Positions 24,651 to 64,000 of a DNA stretch of 64,000 nucleotides are shown here, in pieces (the first letter of the stretch is position 1; each line of letters begins with the position of its first letter). The notes beneath the pieces are model-generated. The model had not been told where the DNA came from. It did not search any database and was given only the letters and a program-made list of their open reading frames with translations. The position numbers and the translations under genes are program-made. Origin of the DNA: Delphinus delphis (taxonomy: Eukaryota > Chordata > Mammalia > Artiodactyla > Delphinidae). The stretch lies in contig NC_082687.1 in NCBI RefSeq assembly GCF_949987515.2, positions 24,660,148-24,724,147 of the forward strand, written 5' to 3'.

Positions 24651-24985
24651 TAAATGTCCATTAACTGGTGAATAGGTAGACAAATTGTGGCACATCTGTA
24701 CAGCGGAACAGTAATCAGCAATAAAAAGGAACCAACTCCTGATAGAACAATCACAAATGCATTATGCTAAGTGAAAGAAGCTGGACCCTAAGAGCTACAT
24801 AAAGTATGATTACGTTTATATGGCATTCTGAAAAAGGCAAAACCAAAGGGACGCAAAATGGATCAGAGGTTGTCAGGGGTTTAGGAGGGGGCAGAAGACT
24901 GACTACAAAGGGACATGAGGAAATTTCTTTGAATGATAGAAATATTCTTTATTTGTGATGTGTTTGTTAAAATTCATAGAACTAT

Positions 24986-25366
24986 GGGACTTCCCTGGCA
25001 GTCCAGTGGTTAAGACTCCGTACTTCCACTGCAGGGGGCTTGGGTTCGATCCCTGGTCAGGGAATTAAGATCCCACATGCCACGTGGTGCGGCCAAAATA
25101 ATAAATAAATAAATTAATTAATTAATTAATTTTTTTTTTTTGTCATACGCGGGCCTCTCACTGTTGTGGCCTCTCCCGTTGCGGAGCACAGGCTCCAGAC
25201 ACGCAGGCTCAGCTGCCATGGCTCATGGGCCCAGCCGCTCCACGGCATGTGGGACCTTCCCGGACCGGGGCATGAACCCGTGTCCCCTGCATTGGCAGGC
25301 GGACTCTCAACCACTGTGCCACCAGGGAACCCCTAATTAATTAATTTTTAAAAATTAAAAACAAAA
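24986..25366 (+). mobile_element. CHR-type SINE containing a second, inverted SINE
   Basis: Outer SINE starts 'gggacttccctggcagtcca', carries 'ggttcgatccctggtcaggg' and has a (taaa)/(ttaa) tail. The tail is split by an antisense SINE (25131-25333) and resumes after it. The outer target duplication 'aaaattcatagaactat' lies at about 24969-24985 and 25367-25383, so both ends of the nest are resolved. Confidence 0.92.
25131..25333 (-). mobile_element. Short CHR-type SINE nested in an older SINE tail
   Basis: Antisense: poly-T, 'catacgcgggcctctcactg', ending '...ccaccagggaacccc'. The flanking 'taattaattaatttt' on both sides is the target duplication within the older SINE's tail. It is younger than its host. 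Confidence 0.92.
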
Positions 25367-26012
25367 AAATTCATAGAACTATAAACACAAAAAGGGTGAG
25401 TTTTTCTGTATATCCCCAGCTACTCATAAAAAGAGAGAGTAAAGAATCTTAAGGGGAAACAGAAGAGGCTTGAGTGGGAAGACACTACAGGAGACAACAT
25501 GTAAATAGTAGAAGTTTCTGAGGGAAAAGTGACTACCAAATCAATAACATTATCATTAACATTACTCAAGCTAAAAAACTTTCTCTGAGCTTGATTCTAC
25601 AGACTCAAAATACTCATCAAATTATAGGTTAGACAGATGAGAAAAGGTACACATGTATCCTGGCACATCCTGGCAAAACTCTTGAAGTCTAAGAATAAAC
25701 AGAAAGAGCTTAAATGCTGCCAGAAAGAAAGAACAAGTTACTTAGAAAGTGAGAGACAGGCATAGCCTTCTTAGTTGCAACATGACAAAAAAGAAAATGG
25801 TAAAACAGGATCCACAAATTTTTGAGAGAAAAGGACTGCCACCCAAGAATTCTATCCCAACCAAGAGTAAAATAAAGTTATTTGGGTATATGTAATCACT
25901 CAGAAAATGTATCAACCACTTATCCTATCCAGAGAAATAGCAAAAAAAAAAAAAAAAAAGCTAACCAAATAACTGAATGATACCAGAGAGAGGGTAAAAA
26001 GAGAATTTATGA

Positions 26013-26245
26013 GGGACTTCCCTGGTGGTCCAGTGGGTAAGACTCTATGGTCCCAATGCAGGGGGCCCAGGTTCGATCCCTGGTCAGGGAACTAGATGCT
26101 ACATGCATGCTGTAACTGAAGAGTCCGCATACTGCAACTAAGTCTGCATGCCACAACTAAAGATCCCGAGTGCCACAGCAATCACTGTACTGCAACTAAG
26201 ACCCGGCACAGCCTAAGTAAATAAATAAATATTAAAAAAAAAAAA
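26013..26245 (+). mobile_element. CHR-type SINE (older, longer form)
   Basis: 'gggacttccctggtggtcca' head and 'ggttcgatccctggtcaggg' B-box. Repeated 'ctgcaactaag' modules are followed by an (aaat)n/A tail. It ends about 210 bp downstream, in the ANAPC10 sense, of coding exon 1. Confidence 0.88.
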
Positions 26246-26455
26246 GAGGGAGAGACCTTATGAGACATGTGCAGTTAAACTGAAGCAGATACTAGTAAAG
26301 CAATTGAGAAGATATATAACAAATGAAAATCCAATTAGATTTATTTTAGAATTAAAATAAAGCATCTTAACAGAAAGAATATTAAAGTTAGTCCAGTGCA
26401 CAAGAAAACTTTCAGCAGTTACTATGAACAGCATTTTTGTGTTGTTTTGTTTTAC

Positions 26456-26582
26456 CTGGTTTGCAAGATGAGAGTGACCAAACAGCTTGTGACCCAATTT
26501 CCCGTACTGTTCCAGTCCTTTCCAACTGCTTAGGGTCAGCACCGGGAGGTGTCTTATTTGGTGTGGTCATTTTAAAAATATT
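26456..26582 (-). CDS. ANAPC10: ANAPC10 coding exon 1 (with ATG)
   Basis: The minus-strand ATG is at 26570-26568. The frame reads MTTPNKTPPGADPKQLE and on to SLSSCKP, the N-terminal 38 residues of APC10, then a CCAG/GTAAAA donor at 26455. The acceptor AG at 26584-26583 follows a T-rich tract, giving a short 5' UTR of 12 nt within the exon. APC10 is the core subunit of the anaphase-promoting complex that, with CDC20 or CDH1, forms the D-box receptor. The residues match the family closely and no lesion is visible. Confidence 0.97.
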
Positions 26583-28065
26583 CTATGTAGAAAAAAAAAG
26601 TATCCACATTATACCCAGACCTGAGCATCTTTCTACAAAACATAAAAGTAAAAATTTAATAGCCAAATCGATCACTAATATATCCTGGATATTAATCATC
26701 TATTTCTCGAAAGCAGTTGACATAATCACTGTAATTAAAAACTCTTGGGAATTCAGTTTTTGTTTCTAAAATAGAACATATTATAACTTACAAGTTGTGC
26801 AAAGCAGCAGACTATAGTAGTCAAAGGGCACAGGATCAGGGTGTCAACTTCAGCCTCGCCTTGGGCTTTATTTCCTTTCCTGGCAAATGGGTTGATTTGA
26901 TCTATACTCCTATAATGCTATGCAGTTGTATACCTCTATGAGTAAAAATTCCAATCCAAATGAAGTTTTTCCCTAGAAAAGTCAGACTGAAATACTCTTA
27001 TTCCAGGAATATGTAAATATTGGTCTACATTTTAAATAATCCGTTAAGTAATGCAGAGAAAAATCACATCTTCTCATTAGTTGTCAAAAGCTCCATTTAT
27101 ATGTGCTCTTACCATAGTACATAAAGTCAGAAAAATGCCTTTAAGGTCTAGAAGTGAATAACTGGCTTATTCTAAACCACAAGTTTACTTCATCTTTTGT
27201 TAATCTTGGTAGGCATATCCAAACGTGAAAAAAAAAATAGTGGATTGTGAACAACATGTAAAACTGCTTCGGTAGTGCAAAGTTACAGCTATTGAACATC
27301 GTTATACGTAAATGCTGTTATAAACCTGTGCCAAAAGGTCTGTATACCATCTCCTTGACACCTCCTGAGTCAGATCTCAGTTGTTCCCTAATCTCCACAC
27401 AAGCAGTTGATACTCTTTAAATAATAATAGACACTGGACTGCAAACTTTGGAAAGGCCTGAGGTTTAAACGCTCCATTAGCAATTTACTGAATAAATAAA
27501 CGGATGAATGAATAGCTTCAATCGTAAAGTATTTGCCACCTGCAAGTTAAGTAAGGTCTGGGATGAGACGATTAAACCTGTGGCCACATTGCCAAACACC
27601 CAAACATGTCAAATTGTCCAAAAAAATGGCCCATCTCTATTATTGGAGCAGAATTTAACTGCCGAACTTGGTACTGGACGCCACCAAGTGGATAAAGCAC
27701 GGAACTCGGAGAAGAACGGGTTCGTGGCCACACCGTTCAGGAGCTGAGGCCAAGGAGAGAACGCCACCACGAGCAGTGTTTGGACCAGACTCCGTGGGTT
27801 CTGCTTGACACCTCTGCCCGAAGTGCGAGAATAGGCAGCGGCTAAGGATCCATTCCTGACCCACCAGCTTTGAGGAAATCGGGAGCGAAATAGGAGATTG
27901 ACATTGGGGAAGAGAACCCGTCTGCTTAAGCTAGAACCATTCTCCACTTCGGGGAAAGCCCACGCACTTACAGCTCGCAGACCCGGCTTGCCGCCACTCA
28001 GGTTTTCAGGAACCGCTGCAGTTCCGCGCCACTCCCACTCAGCTTCCCAGGCCCGCCTCGCTTAC
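26583..28065 (-). other. ANAPC10: ANAPC10 first intron
   Basis: A 1.5-kb intron between the likely non-coding exon 1 and coding exon 1. A weak MIR-like stretch lies near 26800-26920. The part above about 27900 merges into the CpG island. Otherwise I see nothing recognisable. The open frames of 66-112 residues here have no family features. Confidence 0.6.
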
Positions 28066-28077
28066 CCAACAACGTCA

Positions 28078-28082
28078 ATTGG
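28078..28082 (-). promoter_or_regulatory. Inverted CCAAT box
   Basis: ATTGG on the plus strand is CCAAT on the minus strand, about 15 bp from the CRE. This is a typical NF-Y position in a TATA-less promoter, but the short motif makes it tentative. Confidence 0.4.
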
Positions 28083-28095
28083 GGTCGCAGCACAA

Positions 28096-28103
28096 TGACG
28101 TCA
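28096..28103. promoter_or_regulatory. CRE palindrome
   Basis: Perfect TGACGTCA, the CREB/ATF palindrome, inside the CpG island between the divergent first exons. It is orientation-neutral and could serve both genes. Confidence 0.75.
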
Positions 28104-28156
28104 CTCTCCGCCGTCTCGCCCTACCTCCCTCCAGGGCTCCGCGCAGCGCGCCCTGT

Positions 28157-28168
28157 CGCGCACGCGCA
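28157..28168. promoter_or_regulatory. NRF1 site
   Basis: CGCGCACGCGCA fully matches YGCGCAYGCGCR, the NRF1 consensus common in bidirectional housekeeping promoters. It lies midway between the two genes. Confidence 0.75.
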
Positions 28169-28206
28169 CTACCTCCCTGTGGCATGCGTGAGGCGGCGGC
28201 TGGGCA

Positions 28207-28216
28207 CCGCCATTTT
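28207..28216 (+). promoter_or_regulatory. ABCE1: YY1 site at the probable ABCE1 start
   Basis: CCGCCATTTT matches the YY1 core in the orientation usually found at or just after the start of ribosome- and translation-related genes. It lies about 100 bp before the exon 1 donor and so probably marks the ABCE1 start region. Confidence 0.6.
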
Positions 28217-28219
28217 GGC

Positions 28220-28315
28220 CAGTGGCCGTAGGAACACGTTGTGTGGCTGAGAAGTGAAAGCAAGAACTGATTTGGCCTCTGCGTTCCCCTCCGCAAGGGG
28301 AATCTGTTTCTCCAG
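28220..28315 (+). other. ABCE1: ABCE1 non-coding exon 1 (start approximate)
   Basis: The donor is CTCCAG/GTACGT at 28316. No ABCE1 coding sequence is present and the first ATG used is in exon 2. The 5' end is inferred from the YY1-type site and CpG island, not observed. Confidence 0.65.
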
Positions 28316-29729
28316 GTACGTGAATAGCCTGGAAGGGTTTGGCCTTTAGCTGTAGTCTGCCACGGTCTACACACCGTAGGGACGTTCTCCCAGAGCCTTT
28401 GGTTAGGCCTCAGGTGGCGGCGGTGGAGACGGCAGCGGCGCGTGGCAGCCGGCTTGAGCGAGACAGCTGGAACCGCCGGAGCGCGGGCGTCGCCGAGAGC
28501 TGGGGACGCCTCGCGCTTCCCTCCAGCTGACTCGGCACTCTGCCACTGCGGCCCGCCACCCCCGCCAGGGGACCCGAAGATGGCCTTAGCTGCCATCCCC
28601 TCAGCGGTCCAGCCTCCAGTCCCCCCTTTCCCCCGCTCCTGCCCTAGGGCTGAATCTTACAGCAGCCTTCAGAACGCAGAGCGTCCCCTACCACCCCCAC
28701 TCTTCCCCTGGCACCTTTGGAAGCCTTTTCTTCCACCGTTTGGGGATTGTGGAATGAGTGAATTACCTTTGCCGCCATGAAGTCGAATCCTGCTTGTCCA
28801 CTCCCCGTCTGTAGACATGATGGCCAGACGTCACTGTGCTCACAGCAGCGTGTACTCTGCTGTAACCAGGGTTAGCTCAAATAATCTCCCAGGTGAACGC
28901 CTTTAACATTTCGGGTGCACTTTTATATCACTTTCCCCCTTGGTGACTTCTCCGTCTTCTCCTTTATCATATCTTAAACTCCTTGCGATCAGGTCTTTAT
29001 TGAAAGGCCCTTTATTTTCCCTTCAGTGGTTCGTGCATTGCAGGAACGACGGCTAAAGCCGATTCCCACACCCCATAAACTACGCAAGCCCGTTTTCTCA
29101 TTTTTTACGGTAAAATCGTAAGAGTGAGAAGTAGCCTTAAGAACAGTGTGTTTTGTTTTGCTTGAGGGTTTTTCGCCTTCTCTTGCACAGGACTGCTTAC
29201 TAGGCATTTATGACAGTGGTATGTGTGTTGCAGTCCTCGGTACCTTTGTCCCTGATAATGAGAATATTCATTCTATACCATTTGCTTGACGATAATGCTT
29301 TGTTAGTGTTAATCAAGGGCTCTTATCTGTATCTGAACCAAAGAGTGTTGTTTTTGTTTTAGTGAAAAGCCTTGTTCTCCCCTATAAAAAATTTTTTTTA
29401 GGAAGAATATTTAATATAATTGCTGGGGTGGAGTAAGGAGAAAGCAGTTATTAATTTAGTGTCCCTTTTAATTGTCTTCAATTTAAGACTCTGAAGTCAG
29501 AGTTGTGCACCACTCCCAACTTACATGTTTTATAAAATTAATGACCTGCAATAGCATAGGTTAGAATATCTCACATGACATAAGCATCATTCGTTAACAG
29601 CAACCTTTCAAATGTTTGAACAGGGTGTTAAAATAATTTTGGTCTTAGACTGCAGATGGTTTCCATATCTCACTTCCTTTTTCCTCTCAGCTGGAATAAT
29701 GACAGTGAAGGTCATTGAGTACCTATTTT

Positions 29730-30059
29730 TTAAATAAGTTTTTATATCTATCTATATATCTGTTTATTTATTTATGGCTGAGTTGGGTCTTCGTTACTGC
29801 GCGGGCTTTCTCTAGTTGCGGCGAGCAGGAGCTACTCTTCGTTGCGGTGCGCAGGCTTCTCATTGTGGTGGCTTCCCTTGTTGTGGAGCAAGGGCTCTAG
29901 GCATGCGGGCTTGAGTAGTTGCAGCATGCAGGCTCAGTAGTTGTGGCTCGCCGGCTTAGTTGCTTTGGAGCATGTGGGATCTTCCTGCACCAGAGATCGA
30001 ACCTGTGTCCCCTGCATTGGCAGGGGAATTCTTAACCACTGCGCCAGCAGGGAAGTCCC
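29730..30059 (-). mobile_element. CHR-type SINE, long form
   Basis: Antisense: T-rich start, 'ggctgagttgggtcttcgtt', repeated 'tagttg' modules and 'cctgcattggcaggggaatt', ending '...gcagggaagtccc'. The duplication ttgagtacctatttt at 29715-29729 and 30060-30074 is perfect. Confidence 0.93.
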
Positions 30060-30869
30060 TTGAGTACCTATTTTGAGCACAGTTTTCAGATTTGAAATAC
30101 CTTCAAGGAGTCAGTTACTACAGGCTTCCCCTCCAAGCTTTCATGTGCTATGTCTTTCTCATGGAAAAAAAAAGGAGGGGCTCTTTCTTGCCAATTCTTG
30201 AAACTAACATAGAAATTTAATTAATAATAGTGTTTACACTGTTAATTAACAGTTCTACAAAGAATCTGTATTCATTTTTCTTAAATGCATTATAATTTAT
30301 CACTTTTTTATATAAATCAGCTTATTAACCATCTCTGGTAGGTTTTTATTTTATAAAAATCACCTTTTATAGTCATTTGGTTTTTTAAATGGTTTGAAAT
30401 AGTAGGTGAAACATTTTAGTAGTTTGGGAGAAATAAACTTTAACGTAAGCAGTTTCATTGATAAATCAATGAAGATTTATCCCCTATAGGGGAATTCATC
30501 ATGCTCATTCACCATAATTAATATGGTGTCCAGTTTTATTTTAATAGCTAACTAAAGAGTCTTCAGTTTCTAGGGAGTTGGCACTTCCAGAATGATAGCT
30601 TTTTTGTAGCAGTTCAAAAGTCATTTATTTTCTTCTTATTCTAATCTTTAGGAGGCCTGCCTGGACCAATTTCTAAAGGTTATAAAGGGGTAAAGTGAAC
30701 CTATCAGCATAACTGTTTATTACATAAAATTTTAGTTACCTTTTGGGTGATTTTTTTTTCCAATAATATACTTTAGTGGATAACTGTCACTGTAAAATAT
30801 TGGTAACTTGCAGGACTCCTGAAGTTGTTATAACCTACAGGAAAATGATTTACTATGTCTAAATTCATT

Positions 30870-31540
30870 TTCTCATTTCATTCAGTGGAAATGTTTGAGC
30901 TCCTACTATGTGGTAGGCACTGGTCCAGCCACTGGGATAAACAGACAGACAAAAATTCCTGCACTCATGATGGAGTACCTTCTGCTTGGAGAGGGAAAAA
31001 TATTGTCTGTGTGTAGAGAGAGAATATATAAATGCATATATATATATATACATACACACAGTAAACGTGTACATATACCATATATACACATATATATGAA
31101 ATATATATGAGCTAAGGAGAAGAATAAAACAAGAGAGTTTTATATTTTTTGGTAATATAGCTAGAGAAGGCTCATTGAGAATAAACATTAAGGACTTGAA
31201 GGAGTGAGCCATGTGACTCACTAGGGGAAATAGCATTATAGGCAGAGGGAGCAGAAAGGCCAAGACCCTGAAGCAAAGATTGACAACCATTTGCTTTAGC
31301 CATGTGAAAAACAGTGATAACCTGACAAGTTGTTTTGATAGAATGATGGGCACTAAAGGCTGGAATGGATTCCAGAGAAAATACCTAGAAAGAAATTTGA
31401 AACACTGACTATAGGCAACTCTTTTACATAGTCTCACTATAAAAGGAAGGAGAAATGAAGCAATGGAGGAAGATGGGGTCAGATAATGTAGTGTTTGAAT
31501 GCTGATGGGAATAAGCCAGTAGAAAGAATAGTTGGTGATG
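30870..31540 (-). repeat. L2 LINE 3' region, antisense
   Basis: 'gagctcctactatgtggtag' and 'gataaacagacagacaaaaa' are the reverse complement of the L2 3' end. Later 'aggcagagggagcagaaagg' continues the same consensus. The 190-residue minus-strand open frame here is a by-product of this repeat. Confidence 0.6.
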
Positions 31541-32929
31541 TGAAAGACATGAGAGAGAATTGTTGGAACATTCTCCTTAGCAGATATCTTTTAGTTTGCA
31601 AAGGGACTTAGCTATGGAAATACATATAGTATGGTTGCTGGTTGGCATAGTTTCACTTGAGATGATACTAGTCAGCATGGTTTTGTTTTTTCTCTTCCCA
31701 TTTTCTGCTGCATGTGTGCAGGTGAAGAGTTGTGATTAACCAGGATTATAGATGAGGGTGTAAGTGATTGACAACGGAATTTTAGGTGGGTACAGAGATA
31801 CAAAGATACAAAAGGCTGAAGGACAGTGGAAATGTGGTAGAATTGAGAGATAATGTTAGGTCTGAGGAATGGGGGAGTTCAAGGGGTTGTTGGATTGTTG
31901 TGTATGAGAGAGGTGAACTGAAAAGATAGGGATGGTGGTTGGAGAATGGGGTATTTGAAAGGTAGGTTATGGAAAAAACGCAGTTATTTGTAATGACAAG
32001 GTGAAGGATTTGACCAAAGGAATGAGTGGCTATGGTAGGGTGAAAGACAAGATCACTAGAGGAGAGAGGTTAATGAACTGAGATGACAGGCTGTTAATAG
32101 AAGGATCATCTATGAATATATTAAAATCACCAAGAGTTATGACAAGAGTTGTTAGAGTGAACATTAGCTAAGGGCCGAAATTTCAAAGAATGGGAGGGAG
32201 TGATCTGATGGTCGGTAAATGACTAAAGCGGGTGGATGACCTAAGAGGCAAAAGTGGCTGTTTTTAGTGAGGAGAGAGAATCGTCTGGGAGCGGTACTGA
32301 GGAGCAAGATCTTTTATTCCCCTCCAAACCTAATGATATTGAGGGGTTATGAGAAGGACTGGAGAGTTCTATAAGAGGAAGCAGTCTGTCAAGAAAAATC
32401 TAGATAGAGGATCACAGTCATTGATAGAAAAAGCCAACAGAATGTCTTTGTTGGTCAATAATCTTTTGGCTTCAGGTTCTTTCATTACATATTGGAATAA
32501 ACTGGAGTAGTAAGGCACTTTTTCGAATTACTTACTTTAATCACATTCTAAGAAAATTAATGTCAATCACTAAGTCCAATATTATAAAAGATTAAGTTAA
32601 CTTTGACCTCAACTACATAATTGATGGTGCTGTTAAATATCAAGACTTTAAAAAGCTCCAAAAGTGAGTATATACATATAGTTACTTGGTCTCCTTTTCA
32701 TTTCAGTGCCGTTAACATAAAATTCATCATGGCCATATTGTAAATTCCCAGGTAAAGCAGTTTTTACTTTTTCCAGTTGACCAACATGATGGTTACACCC
32801 TTAATAATTATTTGCCATTTCCATCAGTAGTGCATTGTAGTCAGATGGCTAAGCCATGAAGTGATGCTTAGTTTGAGGGAGGAAGTAAACACCTTTATCA
32901 TATGTATGTTTTCATGTCAAGTCTTACTA

Positions 32930-33490
32930 TTCTGTTTCATTGGTCTGTGTTCATACACTGGTATCAGCATCAATTTCTGAGGCCTTATATCATTTTTTTC
33001 ATATGTCAAGTGTAGGTTCCCTCTTCCCCCTTGCTCTTTTCCATTTTCCTGGCTATTACTACTTTTCTTTTTGTATAAGAGCTTTAGATTTGATTTGTCT
33101 GATTCATTTTTTTTTTTCCTCTCCTTGAGATTGGATTAAATATATAAATTCAGGGAAGGTTGAAATCTCTGATATTGACTATTCTTTATTGTGAAAACTG
33201 AGACAGCATGTCATTCTACTTGTTCAGGTCTTTTGTGTCTTTCAGTGGTATTTTGAAAGTTTCTGCACATGTGTATATATATCTTGTTAAGTTGATCCCT
33301 AGATCTTTTCTTTTTTCTGACTGTTGAAAGTGGTATTTTTTCCTTCATTATATAAATCTTCTGATGAATGGACTATATGTAAAATTTTGTTTTTCCAGCC
33401 TTACCAAATTATTTTATTGCTTTTACTAGTTTTTTTTAAACTAGTTCCAGGTATTAATATCTGAATATAGTGATAACTTATCTCCTCCTG
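32930..33490 (-). mobile_element. Old L1 ORF2 fragment, antisense
   Basis: Plus-strand text such as 'ttggtctgtgttcatacact', 'agctttagatttgatttg' and 'gttgatccctagatctttt' matches the reverse complement of L1 ORF2. It ends about 80 bp before the exon 2 acceptor. Confidence 0.6.
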
Positions 33491-33558
33491 TCTAACTTTT
33501 TATGCCTGTGACTTATTTCTCTTAACTAATTGCATTGACTATGCCATAATTTTGTTAA

Positions 33559-62885
<29,327 letters not shown>

Positions 62886-63330
62886 AGTGAATCTGAGAAT
62901 ATCGATAAGCCATTTATTAAAAGAAACATTTACTGGGATTTTTGTCATATAAAACTTAGATCAGGTTTTATGTCCCACATGCTCTGGAGATTGAAGTATA
63001 ATTTACTTACTGTAACATAAAGCCAGTTGTGTTTTAAATTGTAGTCTGAATACGCTAAATGCCACTTTTCTGTTCTTGATGATAAGGCCCTTTTTGTGCG
63101 TAACATTCTAAAATGAAGACATTTCAGGCTATACAAATTACCTCCAAGTTTTCATGATGTATGGGAAGATATTCAGTAGCTGTACAGGTACCAAATGCTG
63201 AGCAGTGTTGCCCCCTTTTAAAAATCTTGAAAAAGGTTTCTGTACTTACATGGTTTGCCAGGTATGCCACTATAATGAAACTGCCCTTATTTTAAAAGAC
63301 GGTCGATGATGCCACTGATGAAATTTGATA

Positions 63331-63336
63331 AATAAA
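63331..63336 (+). terminator. ABCE1: ABCE1 polyadenylation signal
   Basis: Canonical AATAAA about 445 nt after the stop, followed within 30 nt by a TTTGTTTT-type downstream element. It is the first canonical hexamer after the stop codon, so it is the likely main signal. Confidence 0.8.
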
Positions 63337-63355
63337 CATCAGGATTATATATATT

Positions 63356-64000
63356 TGTTTTCAGTCTTTGCATTAAATTGTCAATGTGTTTAGACTTTCA
63401 AAGGAAGATTATCTGCCACAGAACACCACTGCTGGGAAAAGACTATTACCGACTTAAGCATTGTTGACAATGTTTTTGGTGCTTTTGAATATCTTTAGCA
63501 AAAAAATCATTTCAACACCCCCCCCCCCCCCAAAAAAAAATCCTAACTTTACTCTCAATTAGATGTAGCATTTCATAAGATTCTATATTCTGTAATTATT
63601 CTCAAGGTAATGTCATTCTATAAACATACCTTTATGTAATCACTGATCAAGATTTTGGAAAAAGCATTTTAAAGAATATTTGTTTCCTTTAAAAATACAG
63701 TACAGGTTCAAAATCTTTAGTTGGTCCCTAAGCATCTGTGTATTTTTAAACTTCCAGAGATTTCTGATGGGCAGCCAAGGACTGTGAGCCACTTACCTAA
63801 AGGCAACATTAACGCAAAGCGGTCCCCAGATAGCAATACAGAGTATCCCTTGGTACCAAATATATTCATTTCCAGGTTTGGATATAAAGGATATTATTTG
63901 ACTTTTTTTTCTTAGTTTTGGATAGTGTGTAGCTGGAGTTCTAAAGACTTATCCAAATTTCTTGAACAGTGGGATACCTGTAGTGTAAAACCACTTTCAA
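63356..64000. other. Sequence downstream of ABCE1
   Basis: No gene is recognised. A C14 run followed by A9 lies at 63518-63540. The stretch could include alternative ABCE1 3' UTR (ATTAAA near 63373). In mammals OTUD4 follows on the opposite strand, but nothing coding from it is visible here. Confidence 0.6.

Larger units (their letters stand above)
11198..26455 (-). other. ANAPC10: ANAPC10 intron between coding exons 1 and 2
   Basis: A 15.3-kb intron. It holds the decayed ERV (about 11410-15540), an old antisense L1 tail (about 15790-16020), L2 fragments (about 16160-16530, 17210-17790, 18085-18200), MIR (about 17815-17985), SINEs (17373, 18698, 24986, 25131, 26013), and a long ancient L1 region (about 19390-24010). 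In 16530-17200, 18200-18690 and 25380-26010 I recognise nothing definite. Confidence 0.85.
28066..28120 (-). other. ANAPC10: ANAPC10 non-coding exon 1 (approximate)
   Basis: A strong minus-strand donor (GG/GTAAGC at 28065) closes a CpG-rich stretch facing ABCE1. A second plausible donor (CT/GTAAGT at 27971) could give an alternative end. The transcription start is not visible, so the upper boundary is a guess. Confidence 0.5.
27950..28640. promoter_or_regulatory. CpG island over the shared ANAPC10/ABCE1 promoter
   Basis: The only long GC- and CpG-dense stretch among AT-rich surroundings. It is centred between the two divergent genes, with no TATA box at an obvious position, as in housekeeping bidirectional promoters. 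It contains NRF1, CRE, CCAAT and YY1-type sites listed separately. Confidence 0.85.

Noticed and set aside
24986..25098. tRNA genes suggested by B-box-like 'ggttcgatccctgg'
   Set aside because: The sequence is the tRNA-derived head of a SINE. There is no cloverleaf with paired acceptor stem, and the same head recurs with SINE bodies and A-tails elsewhere in the window.
28075..28596. A 173-residue minus-strand open frame across the CpG island
   Set aside because: It runs through the divergent promoter and ABCE1 exon 1/intron 1, is Arg/Pro/Ala-rich from GC composition, and shows no domain. It is a composition artefact.
31037..31107. Regulatory TA/CA element
   Set aside because: A plain dinucleotide repeat within an old L2 region, with no conserved motif.
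30865..31437. A 190-residue minus-strand open frame in ABCE1 intron 1
   Set aside because: It lies over an antisense L2-type repeat with a TA/CA-rich patch. The translated Tyr/Ile runs come from the dinucleotide repeat and there is no family similarity.

Overview
This is a vertebrate nuclear window, almost certainly from a cetacean (whale or dolphin). The evidence is an intron-rich gene structure, a CpG-island promoter, and many tRNA-derived SINEs of the cetartiodactyl CHR type. These include several near-identical short copies with long A-tails and target-site duplications, alongside cetartiodactyl-type L1s, L2/MIR fossils, hAT-like DNA transposons and one decayed class I endogenous retrovirus. 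I see no bacterial operon, CRISPR array or phage.

Two host genes can be read directly, arranged head to head around a CpG island at about 27.95-28.64 kb. On the minus strand lies the 5' part of ANAPC10 (APC/C subunit 10, the DOC-domain substrate-recognition subunit). It has a likely non-coding first exon near 28.07 kb and coding exons at 26456-26582, 11107-11197 and 1-92; the last is cut by the window edge. On the plus strand lies a complete ABCE1 (RLI; the Fe-S-containing twin-ATPase that splits and recycles ribosomes). It has one non-coding exon and 17 coding exons from 33604 to 62885. The coding exons sum to 1800 nt, i.e. 599 residues plus a stop, with GT-AG junctions throughout and all eight Fe-S cysteines and both ATPase motif sets intact. 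A polyadenylation signal lies at 63331.

Layout: 1-28 kb is ANAPC10 intron, dominated by several generations of L1, a decayed ERV at 11.4-15.5 kb, two hAT-like elements with 8-bp target duplications, and SINEs. 28.0-28.3 kb is the shared promoter with NRF1, CRE, CCAAT and YY1-type sites. 28.3-63.4 kb is ABCE1. About 8.3 kb of its 9.7-kb intron 16 is a nearly full-length antisense L1 that itself carries two SINEs. The last 0.6 kb is intergenic.

The two genes are not a pathway pair; they appear to share a housekeeping promoter. I found no previously undescribed system. The points most worth a second look are local: a 99-bp stop-free in-frame intron within NBD2 of ABCE1, a triplicated acceptor tract before exon 14, inverted SINEs around exon 4, a possible Cys at residue 186, the promoter architecture, and tandem duplications inside the antisense L1.
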